A stretch of 64,000 nucleotides of DNA from positions 3,658,001 through 3,722,000 of the forward strand of contig NZ_JACCFM010000001.1 in assembly GCF_013410665.1 (NCBI RefSeq). Direction: 5' to 3'. This DNA is from Leifsonia psychrotolerans (GTDB taxonomy: Bacteria; Actinomycetota; Actinomycetes; Actinomycetales; Microbacteriaceae). A program made the translations under genes and the position numbers. A model generated the notes under the pieces. The model was not told the origin of the DNA. It saw only the letters and a list, made by a program, of their open reading frames with translations, and did no database searches. Positions 57,015 through 64,000 of this stretch are shown here, in pieces (position 1 is the stretch's first letter; every line of letters starts with the position of its first letter).

Positions 57015-57020
57015 TAGAAT
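57015..57020 (+). promoter_or_regulatory. -10 element of pcrA, near-leaderless
   Basis: TAGAAT ends 9 nt before the ATG at 57030, so the mRNA would have at most ~3 nt of leader. Confidence 0.5.
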
Positions 57021-57029
57021 TGGGACCAA

Positions 57030-59504
57030 ATGACGACACTCTTCGACCCCGATTCCCCGCCCACGAATCAGGCCTCAGCTGTGCCCATCATCCTTGATTC
57101 CTCCGGACAGCTTCTCGGCGACGATGCCTCCCTGCTCGACGGTCTGAATCCGCAACAGCGCATCGCCGTGGAGTACCGTGGCCCAGCGTTGCTGATCATC
57201 GCTGGTGCCGGCTCCGGTAAGACCAGCGTGCTCACCCGCCGCGTCGCCAGCTTGATCGACAGCCGCGAGGCGTGGCCGAGTCAGATTCTTGCGATCACCT
57301 TCACCAACAAGGCCGCGGCCGAGATGCGTGAGCGTGTGCAGGCCCTTTTGGGGCAGGGCGCGAACGGTATGTGGATCTCGACCTTCCATTCCTCGTGTGT
57401 GCGCATTCTGCGGCGTGAGGCAGAGAAGGCCGGCCTGGGTGCCAACTTCAGCATCTACGACTCGTCAGACACCAGGGTCACCCTGAAGCGCATCATCAAG
57501 GGGCTCGACGCGGACTCCCTGGGCTTCACACCCGCCAACGCCTCGGCCAAGATCTCGAAGCTCAAAAACGAACTGGCCGACGCCGACTCGTACGCCCGCA
57601 ACGCCAACATGAGCGACCCGCAAGAGGTCATGTTCGTCGAGATCTTCCGGCAGTACACGCGTCGACTGCGCGATGCCAGTGCCCTCGACTTCGACGACCT
57701 GATCGGCGAAACGGTCTACCTGTTTCGGGCTTTCCCCGACGTCGCAGCGCGCTACCGGCGCCAGTTCCGGCACATTCTGGTCGACGAATACCAAGACACC
57801 AACCACGCCCAATACTCCCTCATCCGTGAGCTCACGCGCCCGGTCACCGCGGCGCTCGCCGAAGACATGGAGGCCCAAGGCCTGCACGTGCGCAACCTGC
57901 AGGATGCGACGGGTGCGATTCCCGGGGCTTCGCTCACCGTGGTGGGCGACTCTGATCAGTCCATCTACGCCTTCCGTGGCGCCGACATTCGTAACATCAG
58001 TGAGTTCGAGCGTGACTTTCCCGGCGCGAAGGTGGTGCTGCTCGAGCAGAATTACCGCTCGACGCAGAACATCCTCTCGGCCGCGAACGCCGTGATCAGT
58101 CACAACTTCGATCGTAAAGACAAGAAGCTCTGGAGCGCCGACGGCCCCGGCGAGAAGATCGTCGGCTACACCGCCTACTCGGGTCATGATGAGGCCCAGT
58201 TCGTCGCCGACGAGATCGAGGCACTGCATGCCACCGGTACGGCCTACCGCGACATGGCCGTGTTCTATCGCACCAACGCGCAGACTCGAGCGCTCGAAGA
58301 GATCTTGGTGCGGGCGGCAGTGCCCTACCGCGTCGTCGGCGGTACCAAGTTCTACGAGCGCGCCGAGATCAAAGACGCCCTGGCCTACCTGATCGCGGTC
58401 GCAAACCCGGCCGATGAACTGGCGTTGCGGCGCATCCTGAACACCCCCAAGCGCGGCATCGGCCCCACCACCGAGACCGCCCTTCTCAGTTTTGCCGAAG
58501 CGAACGAGATCTCCTACCGCCAGGCCATGCGCGATGCCACCGCGCTCGGCCTCGGGCCGAAGGTCACGGGGTCGATTCTGCAGTTCGCCAGCTTGCTCGA
58601 TGAGGCCGCGTTGAAGCTCGACCCTGAAAACCCGGCTGGTGTGGCCAACGTCTCCGAGGTGCTGACCTTCGTTCTCGAACAGAGCGGTCTTCTCACGGGC
58701 CTGCGCAACAGTCGCGACCCGCAAGACGAGGCGCGGGCCGAGAACATCGAAGAGTTCATTGCCCAGACGAAAGACTTCAACCGTGAGAACCCCGACGGGG
58801 GATTGGTCGACTTTCTTACTCAGGTGTCTCTCGTCGCCGCAGCCGACGATCTCGACGACGAGTCGGGAACGGTGTCGCTCATGACGCTGCACACCGCGAA
58901 GGGCCTCGAATACGACGCCGTGTTTCTCACCGGTGTCGAAGAAGGTTTGTTGCCCCACCAGATGTCGGCGGGCGAACCGGGCGGCCCGGCCGAGGAACGC
59001 CGCCTGTTCTACGTGGGAATTACGAGGGCGAAGAAACGGCTCTACCTCTCACTCGCGATGACCCGCGCGCAGTTCGGCGACGTGAACGTGGCAATGCCGA
59101 GCCGCTACCTGCAAGAAATTCCGGCCGAGTTGATCGAGTGGAAGCAGTCGCCGGGCATGGCGAACTCCCGCGGTGGAACCCAGCCGCGCGCCCTGAATGC
59201 CCGCCGTGACGGTTACGGCGGCGGCTTCAATGCACGAGGCGGCGGCAACCGGACCGACATCCCACCCGGGCTGCCGCCGGCACCCAAGCCGAAGACCGAA
59301 TGGGCGAACCGCATTACGGCGCAGGTTCGCGACAACGGTGACTTGACGCTCGAGGCGGGCGACCGCATCCGCCACGTCGATTTCGGTGACGGCCGAGTGA
59401 ATCAAGTCACCGGAGAGGGAACCAAGCGCATCGCGCATGTGCAGTTCGACACCTCGGGTGCCAAGAAGCTGCTGATCAAGGTTGCGCCGATCGAGAAGAT
59501 CTAA
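57030..59504 (+). CDS. pcrA: ATP-dependent DNA helicase PcrA/UvrD
   Basis: An 824-residue SF1A helicase. Motif I is IIAGAGSGKTSVLTRRV, Ia ITFTNKAAAEMRERV, II ILVDEYQDTNHAQY, III VVGDSDQSIYAFRGAD, IV VLLEQNYRST, V LMTLHTAKGLEYDAVFLTGVEEGLLP and VI RRLFYVGITRAKKRLYL. Between motifs II and III an extra ~30 residues (about 275-305) are present. The C-terminal ~50 residues (GDRIRHVDFGDGRVNQVTGEGTKRIAHVQFD) form the Tudor-like domain that binds RNA polymerase in other PcrA proteins. Overlaps the FUSC gene by 1 base. Confidence 0.96.
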   Translation: MTTLFDPDSPPTNQASAVPIILDSSGQLLGDDASLLDGLNPQQRIAVEYRGPALLIIAGAGSGKTSVLTRRVASLIDSREAWPSQILAITFTNKAAAEMRERVQALLGQGANGMWISTFHSSCVRILRREAEKAGLGANFSIYDSSDTRVTLKRIIKGLDADSLGFTPANASAKISKLKNELADADSYARNANMSDPQEVMFVEIFRQYTRRLRDASALDFDDLIGETVYLFRAFPDVAARYRRQFRHILVDEYQDTNHAQYSLIRELTRPVTAALAEDMEAQGLHVRNLQDATGAIPGASLTVVGDSDQSIYAFRGADIRNISEFERDFPGAKVVLLEQNYRSTQNILSAANAVISHNFDRKDKKLWSADGPGEKIVGYTAYSGHDEAQFVADEIEALHATGTAYRDMAVFYRTNAQTRALEEILVRAAVPYRVVGGTKFYERAEIKDALAYLIAVANPADELALRRILNTPKRGIGPTTETALLSFAEANEISYRQAMRDATALGLGPKVTGSILQFASLLDEAALKLDPENPAGVANVSEVLTFVLEQSGLLTGLRNSRDPQDEARAENIEEFIAQTKDFNRENPDGGLVDFLTQVSLVAAADDLDDESGTVSLMTLHTAKGLEYDAVFLTGVEEGLLPHQMSAGEPGGPAEERRLFYVGITRAKKRLYLSLAMTRAQFGDVNVAMPSRYLQEIPAELIEWKQSPGMANSRGGTQPRALNARRDGYGGGFNARGGGNRTDIPPGLPPAPKPKTEWANRITAQVRDNGDLTLEAGDRIRHVDFGDGRVNQVTGEGTKRIAHVQFDTSGAKKLLIKVAPIEKI

Positions 59505-60595
59505 TGTCGGCCGCGCCGGGTGACGTCCACCCGCCGAGTCGGCCGGAGTCGCTGGCGGAGTGGGCGAAGAACCTGCGCCGGCTCGACTTCGAGGTGGCCA
59601 CCCGCGCGGCACTCGCAACCGCCGTGCCGTTGATCGTGCTCGTGGCGCTCGGGCGCATCGACTGGGCGGCCTGCGCTTCGTTCGGCGCGATGACGGCGCT
59701 ATACGGGCGTGCCGAGCCCTACCGCACCCGGGTGCGCACGGTGGGCGTCGCCGCCTGTGGTCTGCTGGTGAGCATCGCTCTGGGTGTGAGTATGGCCGCT
59801 GCCGGTGCCTCGCTGCCAGTGCTGGCCGTCGGGCTGTTGGTCGTCATCACTGCAGGCATGCTCCTCTCCGCGGTTTTCGGATTGTTCCCGGCCACAGCGA
59901 TCTTCTTTGTTTTCGCCTACACGGTGTGTTCCCAAGCGCCGACGCCCAGTAGCGAGGTGCTGCCCCGAATGATTGTGGCCGTGATCGCCACCGCGTTCGC
60001 GTTCGCGCTCACCATGTCGGGATGGTTCATCCGGAAGGCCGCGGCTGACGCACCGGCCGGGTTGTTCAAGCCGCTGCCGCGTCACCCGCGCGTGCGAGTG
60101 GCCGCTGTGCGTGACGGCCGGGTGTGGCTGGCCATCGTGCAAAACCTCGTGGGCGTACTGATCGCCGGAGGGCTGGCCATCCTGGTGGGCATTGGCCATC
60201 CGTATTGGGCGGTGGTCAGTGTGGTGGCGGTGATGCCGCCTCCGGGCGCGACGCATTCGACGGCGCGGGCGATTCATCGCATCATCGGCACGGCGCTCGG
60301 CGTCGTCGTGACGGGCCTGCTGCTGTTGCCCGGACCATCCGTCGCGGTGCTGATCACGATCATCGCCGTCGGCCAGTTTGGCGCCGAGATCCTCGTCAGC
60401 CGACACTATGGCGCGGCTCTGCTCTTCATCACACCGCTTGCCCTGGCCGTTGCGCATCTTGCCTCGCCCGTGCCGGTGCAAACCTTGCTGGTCGACCGGG
60501 TCGTCGAGACCGCTCTCGGCGGCGGCGTCGCGATTCTGATCGTGCTGCTCACCCGCTGGACCATGCCGCTTGTTGCGGCAGGGCGACGAGCGTAG
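59504..60595 (+). CDS. FUSC-family membrane protein
   Basis: A 363-residue protein with two sets of membrane segments. The first is FEVATRAALATAVPLIVLVALGRIDWAACASFGAMTALYGRAEPYRTR, the second LVGVLIAGGLAILVGIGHPYWAVVSVVAVMPPPGATHSTARAIHRIIGTALGV. The second block has the FUSC-type pattern. A short cytosolic linker lies between. Relatives such as AaeB export aromatic acids; substrate unknown. Translationally coupled to pcrA (TAATG). Confidence 0.82.
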   Translation: MSAAPGDVHPPSRPESLAEWAKNLRRLDFEVATRAALATAVPLIVLVALGRIDWAACASFGAMTALYGRAEPYRTRVRTVGVAACGLLVSIALGVSMAAAGASLPVLAVGLLVVITAGMLLSAVFGLFPATAIFFVFAYTVCSQAPTPSSEVLPRMIVAVIATAFAFALTMSGWFIRKAAADAPAGLFKPLPRHPRVRVAAVRDGRVWLAIVQNLVGVLIAGGLAILVGIGHPYWAVVSVVAVMPPPGATHSTARAIHRIIGTALGVVVTGLLLLPGPSVAVLITIIAVGQFGAEILVSRHYGAALLFITPLALAVAHLASPVPVQTLLVDRVVETALGGGVAILIVLLTRWTMPLVAAGRRA

Positions 60596-60642
60596 CGTGG
60601 CGTGCGAACAGCGATTCTTTCCAGACCACGGAGGCGACGACG

Positions 60643-60831
60643 ATGCCAAGTGACCCCGAGGGACTGTGGCCGCAGCCGCCGGATCCCACTCGAAAGGGAC
60701 GTGACGAAGAGCGTGAAATCGATGACGTCGATGAGATTCCGGATGTGGAAGAAGCCGTCGTCGGTGAACCGGAACGCGGTATCGATGCCGACGATCGAAT
60801 CGTCGAAGAACTCGACGAATTCGAGCCCTGA
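60643..60831 (+). CDS. Small acidic hypothetical protein
   Basis: A 62-codon ORF, MPSDPEGLWPQPPDPTRKG followed by a strongly acidic tail (DDVDEIPDVEEAVVGE and DRIVEELDEFEP). GGAGG lies 8 nt upstream of the ATG, a good ribosome binding site. It follows the FUSC gene by 47 bp. No family recognised; no membrane segment. Confidence 0.6.
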   Translation: MPSDPEGLWPQPPDPTRKGRDEEREIDDVDEIPDVEEAVVGEPERGIDADDRIVEELDEFEP

Positions 60832-60861
60832 ACTCGTCTGGACCTCCACCTGATCCGGGGG

Positions 60862-60867
60862 TAGCGT
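60862..60867 (+). promoter_or_regulatory. -10 element of a 49-codon ORF, leaderless
   Basis: TAGCGT ends 7 nt before the ATG at 60875. Confidence 0.4.
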
Positions 60868-60874
60868 CGGGTTT

Positions 60875-61024
60875 ATGAGCGACATCAACGACCGGCATGA
60901 CGACGAGTGGCGTGCCCACGCCCTCGCCTCGAGCCTGATCACAACGCAGGCCATCACCGTGATCTCCACGAGCGGCGACGCGGAGTTTGAGCGCGACGAG
61001 ACGAATCAGCGAAGTACCGACTGA
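60875..61024 (+). CDS. Small hypothetical protein (49 codons)
   Basis: Translation: MSDINDRHDDEWRAHALAS, then SLITTQAITVISTSGDAEF and ERDETNQRSTD. No family recognised. Support comes only from the -10 box 7 nt upstream and the placement between genes; there is no ribosome binding site. It is convergent with the DUF3054 gene and ends 32 bp before that gene's stop. Confidence 0.42.
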   Translation: MSDINDRHDDEWRAHALASSLITTQAITVISTSGDAEFERDETNQRSTD

Positions 61025-61055
61025 CGAATCGTTGCCCGGGGTGCCGAGGTACGAA

Positions 61056-61433
61056 TTAGGCTCGTCGTCGACGTTGAATAAGCAGCCAGATCGCACGCCA
61101 GCCAAGCAGAAATACGCCGAGAACGAGGGTCGTCACAATGGCGAAACTCAGCTGAACACCCTGACCCGCGACGAGGCGAAGGATCAGCCCGCCCGCGACA
61201 GTGATGAGCCAGATGCCGATGCCCGTCCCGAGGATCTGGCGCGGGTGTCGCCAGGCGCGCAGTGCGACCCAGCCGAGCGTGAGAGCGACCAGAAACGGCC
61301 ACGCCGTGGTCACGACGCCGGCCAGGCCTTCGTTGTGGCTGGCTCGTCCGATGAGCACGAAGGCCACAACGAGCACAAGGTCGAGTGCGCCAGAGACGAT
61401 GACGGAGGCTGTGGCTGATCGATGGGAGCTCAT
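61056..61433 (-). CDS. DUF3054 membrane protein
   Basis: A 125-residue protein with four membrane segments. SGALDLVLVVAFVLIGRASHNEG and TLGWVALRAWRHPRQILGTGIGIWLITVAGGLILRLVAGQGVQLSFAIV match DUF3054. Function unknown. ATG at 61433, with TAGGCT (plus coordinates 61440-61445) 6 nt upstream on the minus strand and no ribosome binding site. Confidence 0.85.
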   Translation of the reverse strand: MSSHRSATASVIVSGALDLVLVVAFVLIGRASHNEGLAGVVTTAWPFLVALTLGWVALRAWRHPRQILGTGIGIWLITVAGGLILRLVAGQGVQLSFAIVTTLVLGVFLLGWRAIWLLIQRRRRA

Positions 61434-61439
61434 GACTCC

Positions 61440-61445
61440 AGCCTA
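61440..61445 (-). promoter_or_regulatory. -10 element of the DUF3054 gene, leaderless
   Basis: On the minus strand TAGGCT ends 6 nt before the ATG at 61433. The divergent sucC leader begins nearby (TTGACA at 61446-61451 and TAGAGT at 61474-61479 on the plus strand, but 22 bp apart, so not a standard pair). Confidence 0.5.
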
Positions 61446-61585
61446 TTGACATCCTGCCCTCTCACTCAGGAGGTAGAGTTTTACTGCGGCCAGTGTCTCT
61501 TGACGTCAAGCTATTTTTCGCCGAGACGGCCTGTGCCCTCCCACTCACCATGCACGAACGCTCAGACGCGGATTGGAACAGCAGC

Positions 61586-62755
61586 GTGGATCTTTACGAA
61601 TACCAGGCCAGAGACCTGTTTGAAGAGTATGGTGTCCCGGTTCTTCCGGGCATCATCGCGGACACCCCCGAGGAGGTGCGTGCAGCTGCCGAGAAGCTCG
61701 GCGGTGTTGTGGTCGTGAAGGCCCAGGTCAAGGTCGGCGGCCGCGGCAAGGCCGGCGGAGTCAAAGTTGCCAAGACTCCGGATGACGCAGAGGCCGCAGG
61801 CCGCGCCATTCTCGGTCTCGACATCAAGGGTCACACCGTCAACCGCGTGATGGTCGCCGGTGGCGCCCGCATCGCGCAGGAGTTCTACTTCTCGGTGATG
61901 CTCGACCGCTCCAACCGCTCCTACCTCTCGCTCGCCAGCTACGAAGGTGGCGTCGAGATCGAGGTTCTCGCCGTCGAGAAGCCTGAAGCTCTTGCCCGCG
62001 TGGCAGTCGACCCGAACGCTGGAATTGACCTGGACAAGGCCCGCGAGATCGCGGTTGCCGCGAAGTTCCCGGCCGAGCTGATCGAGAAGGTTGCCCCCGT
62101 CTTCGTGCAGCTCTACAACGTCTACACGGGTGAAGACGCGACGCTCGTCGAGGTCAACCCGCTCGTTCTCACCGAAGAAGGCGACATCATCGCCCTCGAC
62201 GGCAAGGTCACGCTCGACGAGAACGCCGGCTTCCGTCACCCGAAGCACGCCGCTCTCGAAGACGCTGCTGCTGCAGACCCGCTCGAGGCCAAGGCCAAAG
62301 AGAACGACCTCAACTACGTCAAGCTCGACGGTGAAGTGGGTGTCATCGGAAACGGCGCAGGCCTCGTCATGTCGACACTGGATGTCGTTGCGTACGCCGG
62401 TGAGAATCACGGTGGCGTGAAGCCGGCCAACTTCCTCGACATCGGCGGCGGAGCATCCGCTGAGGTCATGGCCGCCGGTCTCGACGTCATCCTCGGCGAC
62501 CCACAGGTCAAGAGCGTCTTCGTCAACGTTTTCGGTGGCATCACCGCCTGTGACGCTGTTGCCCACGGCATCGTCGGCGCTCTTGCCGAGCTCGGCGCTG
62601 CGGCAAACAAGCCCCTCGTTGTGCGCCTCGACGGCAACAACGTCGAAGAAGGCCGTCGCATCCTCGCCGAGGCGAACCACCCGCTTGTCACTCTGGCGGC
62701 CACCATGGACGAGGGTGCCGACAAGGCCGCCGAACTCGCCAACGCCGCCCGCTGA
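61586..62755 (+). CDS. sucC: Succinate-CoA ligase (ADP-forming) subunit beta
   Basis: With SucD it converts succinyl-CoA to succinate with substrate-level phosphorylation in the TCA cycle. The 389-residue protein opens with [21 protein letters not shown] and has an ATP-grasp domain ([39 protein letters not shown]). The C-terminal CoA-ligase-like domain carries [18 protein letters not shown] [10 protein letters not shown] and [17 protein letters not shown] chose GTG 61586 because family members begin here. The stop TGA is the first codon of a palindromic repeat element. Confidence 0.97.
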   Translation: MDLYEYQARDLFEEYGVPVLPGIIADTPEEVRAAAEKLGGVVVVKAQVKVGGRGKAGGVKVAKTPDDAEAAGRAILGLDIKGHTVNRVMVAGGARIAQEFYFSVMLDRSNRSYLSLASYEGGVEIEVLAVEKPEALARVAVDPNAGIDLDKAREIAVAAKFPAELIEKVAPVFVQLYNVYTGEDATLVEVNPLVLTEEGDIIALDGKVTLDENAGFRHPKHAALEDAAAADPLEAKAKENDLNYVKLDGEVGVIGNGAGLVMSTLDVVAYAGENHGGVKPANFLDIGGGASAEVMAAGLDVILGDPQVKSVFVNVFGGITACDAVAHGIVGALAELGAAANKPLVVRLDGNNVEEGRRILAEANHPLVTLAATMDEGADKAAELANAAR

Positions 62756-62773
62756 TCGAGCCTGTCGAGATCA
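62753..62773. repeat. Palindromic element related to the 36.5 kb array, overlapping the sucC stop
   Basis: GATCGAGCCTGTCGAGATC differs from the array landmark GATCGAGCGTGTCGAGATC at one base. It begins with the sucC TGA and ends 6 nt before the sucD ribosome binding site. This shows that the landmark is a dispersed genomic element and not confined to the array. Confidence 0.7.
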
Positions 62774-62792
62774 AGGAACAAGGAAAAAATAT

Positions 62793-63680
62793 ATGTCAAT
62801 CTTCCTCAACAAGGACTCCAAGGTCATCGTGCAGGGCATCACCGGCGGTGAGGGTACCAAGCACACCGCCCTCATGCTGAAGGCCGGTACCCAGGTCGTC
62901 GGTGGCGTCAACGCTCGCAAGGCTGGCACCACTGTCGTGCACGGCGACGTGGAGCTGCCCGTCTACGGAACCGTCGCCGAGGCGATGGAAAAGACCGGCG
63001 CGGATGTCTCCATCGCGTTCGTTCCGCCGGCATTCACCAAAGACGCAGTGATCGAGGCCATCGACGCCGAGATCCCGCTGCTCGTCATCATCACCGAGGG
63101 CGTTCCGGTTCAGGACTCGGCTGAGTTCTGGGCCTACAACAAGGCCAAGGGCAACAAGACCCGCATCATCGGCCCGAACTGCCCCGGCATCATCACGCCC
63201 GGTGAGGCGCTCGTCGGCATCACGCCGGCGACCATCACCGGTAAGGGCCCGGTCGGACTCGTCTCGAAGTCGGGCACCCTGACCTACCAGATGATGTACG
63301 AACTGCGCGACCTCGGCTTCTCGACCGCGATCGGCATCGGTGGCGACCCCATCATCGGCACCACGCACATCGACGCTCTCGAGGCGTTTGAGAACGACCC
63401 CGAAACCCTCGCCATCGTCATGATCGGCGAGATCGGTGGCGACGCCGAAGAGAACGCCGCTGCCTACATCAAGGCGCACGTCACCAAGCCGGTCGTCGGC
63501 TACGTGGCCGGCTTCACCGCGCCCGAAGGAAAGACCATGGGCCACGCCGGGGCCATCGTCTCCGACGGAGCAGGCACCGCACAGGGCAAGAAGGAGGCCC
63601 TTGAGGCCGCCGGAGTCAAGGTTGGCAAGACGCCAAGCGAGACCGCTACTCTGCTGCGTGAGGTTCTCGCCGCACTGTAA
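62793..63680 (+). CDS. sucD: Succinate-CoA ligase subunit alpha
   Basis: A 295-residue SucD. The CoA-binding Rossmann domain starts [37 protein letters not shown] and the phospho-His loop [14 protein letters not shown] [25 protein letters not shown] (His near residue 246) identify it. ATG 62793 has AAGGAA ~7 nt upstream. The upstream in-frame extension overlaps sucC and is not real. Confidence 0.97.
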   Translation: MSIFLNKDSKVIVQGITGGEGTKHTALMLKAGTQVVGGVNARKAGTTVVHGDVELPVYGTVAEAMEKTGADVSIAFVPPAFTKDAVIEAIDAEIPLLVIITEGVPVQDSAEFWAYNKAKGNKTRIIGPNCPGIITPGEALVGITPATITGKGPVGLVSKSGTLTYQMMYELRDLGFSTAIGIGGDPIIGTTHIDALEAFENDPETLAIVMIGEIGGDAEENAAAYIKAHVTKPVVGYVAGFTAPEGKTMGHAGAIVSDGAGTAQGKKEALEAAGVKVGKTPSETATLLREVLAAL

Positions 63681-63693
63681 CGATGCATTAATC

Positions 63694-63726
63694 ACGGGCC
63701 CATCGGATTCAATCTGGTGGGCCCGT
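63694..63726 (+). terminator. Terminator-like hairpin after sucD
   Basis: ACGGGCCCA (63694-63702) pairs with TGGGCCCGT (63718-63726) over 9 bp. Placed 13 nt after the stop; no T-run. Confidence 0.6.
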
Positions 63727-63793
63727 CTGCGTGCACGTCGTGCATTCGAAACTGCCTGATGACAGCGGCCGGAACGGGGTCGATACTGAGGCC

Positions 63794-63904
63794 ATGCAAG
63801 AAATATTTGAAACAGCGCTCATCGTGTGGGTGATCGTCGGTGTCGTCCTCGGGCTCTCGGCCGTCATCGCTTTGGCGAGGGCGCCGTACCGTAAGAAAAA
63901 GTAG
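63794..63904 (+). CDS. Small single-span membrane protein (36 codons)
   Basis: MQEIFETALIVWVIVGVVL then GLSAVIALARAPYRKKK: one hydrophobic segment followed by a basic end, predicted with the C-terminus inside. GATACT ends 6 nt before the ATG, so it may be leaderless. No family recognised. The last ~95 bp of the window show no further gene. Confidence 0.5.
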   Translation: MQEIFETALIVWVIVGVVLGLSAVIALARAPYRKKK

Positions 63905-64000
63905 GAGCACATTTTAACCGGCGCTGCTGCCGTCAGCGCTGCCCTCCGGGCACAGGATGCGCAGAATGGTCGACCGAAGCGGTGTGCGGCGGTGCAGAGG

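Noticed and set aside
57465..58958. 497-codon minus-strand ORF opposite pcrA
   Set aside because: Antisense shadow of a helicase gene with complete motifs.
61446..61479. TTGACA and TAGAGT as the sucC promoter
   Set aside because: The spacing is 22 bp, too long for a standard promoter; either one may work with another element, but I cannot decide.

Overview
The window is a high-GC chromosomal segment of an actinobacterium, most likely order Micrococcales and probably family Microbacteriaceae. This rests on gene order, on a spc operon without an S14 gene, on the actinobacterial accessory families present (GuaB3, DUF3817, DUF3054, DUF4190-type proteins, KhtT/CPA2 pair, THUMP-like methyltransferase) and on many leaderless start codons. 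The genus cannot be fixed from the sequence alone. Almost everything is core-genome housekeeping. I see no prophage, insertion sequence, CRISPR array, tRNA or rRNA gene.

Layout. 1-12.1 kb holds the distal spc operon and alpha operon: rplN (cut by the window start), rplX, rplE, rpsH, rplF, rplR, rpsE, rpmD, rplO, secY, adk, map, then a PTS enzyme I gene, then infA, rpmJ, rpsM, rpsK, rpoA and rplQ, closed by a strong intrinsic terminator. Neither rpsN nor rpsD is in its common place. 12.3-18.9 kb holds an OafA-like acyltransferase with a SGNH domain (minus strand), truA, rplM-rpsI, glmM and coaA (minus strand). 18.9-25.1 kb is a tight plus-strand run: glmS, acpS, alr and the t6A genes tsaE-tsaB-rimI-tsaD. 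25.2-29.5 kb holds three small DUF4190-like membrane proteins, a THUMP-like methyltransferase, a CIRCE-controlled groES without groEL, and rarD.

29.7-36.5 kb carries a five-gene branched-chain amino acid ABC transporter (livKHMGF) and guaB. 36.5-37.1 kb is a compound tandem repeat array. 37.1-41.3 kb holds a MalY/PatB-type aminotransferase, guaB3 and glpD. 41.5-48.0 kb holds a large LuxR-family ATPase regulator and a 1166-residue surface protein with eight Ig-like repeats and a LAxTG-type sorting signal. 48.1-53.8 kb holds a HhH-GPD protein, a KhtT/KhtU-like cation:proton antiporter pair, SURF1, DUF3817 and guaA. After an apparent gene remnant (53.9-54.2 kb) come a Bax inhibitor-1 family protein, a small membrane protein, a glycerophosphodiesterase, pcrA/uvrD, a FUSC protein, two small ORFs, a DUF3054 protein, sucC-sucD and a 36-codon membrane ORF.

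Functional links. The segment joins translation (ribosomal proteins, IF-1, RNAP alpha, MAP, TruA, t6A synthesis) with cell-wall precursor supply (GlmS to GlmM, Alr), CoA/ACP activation (CoaA, AcpS) and guanine nucleotide synthesis (GuaB, GuaA, plus GuaB3). A recurrent signal is a -10 hexamer (TANNNT-like) ending 6 or 7 nt before the start codon at about a dozen genes, which predicts leaderless mRNAs. The best candidates for new biology are these compact promoters (above all the 33-bp coaA/glmS divergent region), the structured intergenic inverted repeats, the 36.5 kb repeat array with a related element at the sucC stop codon, and the Ig-repeat surface protein. No complete novel multi-gene system is evident.
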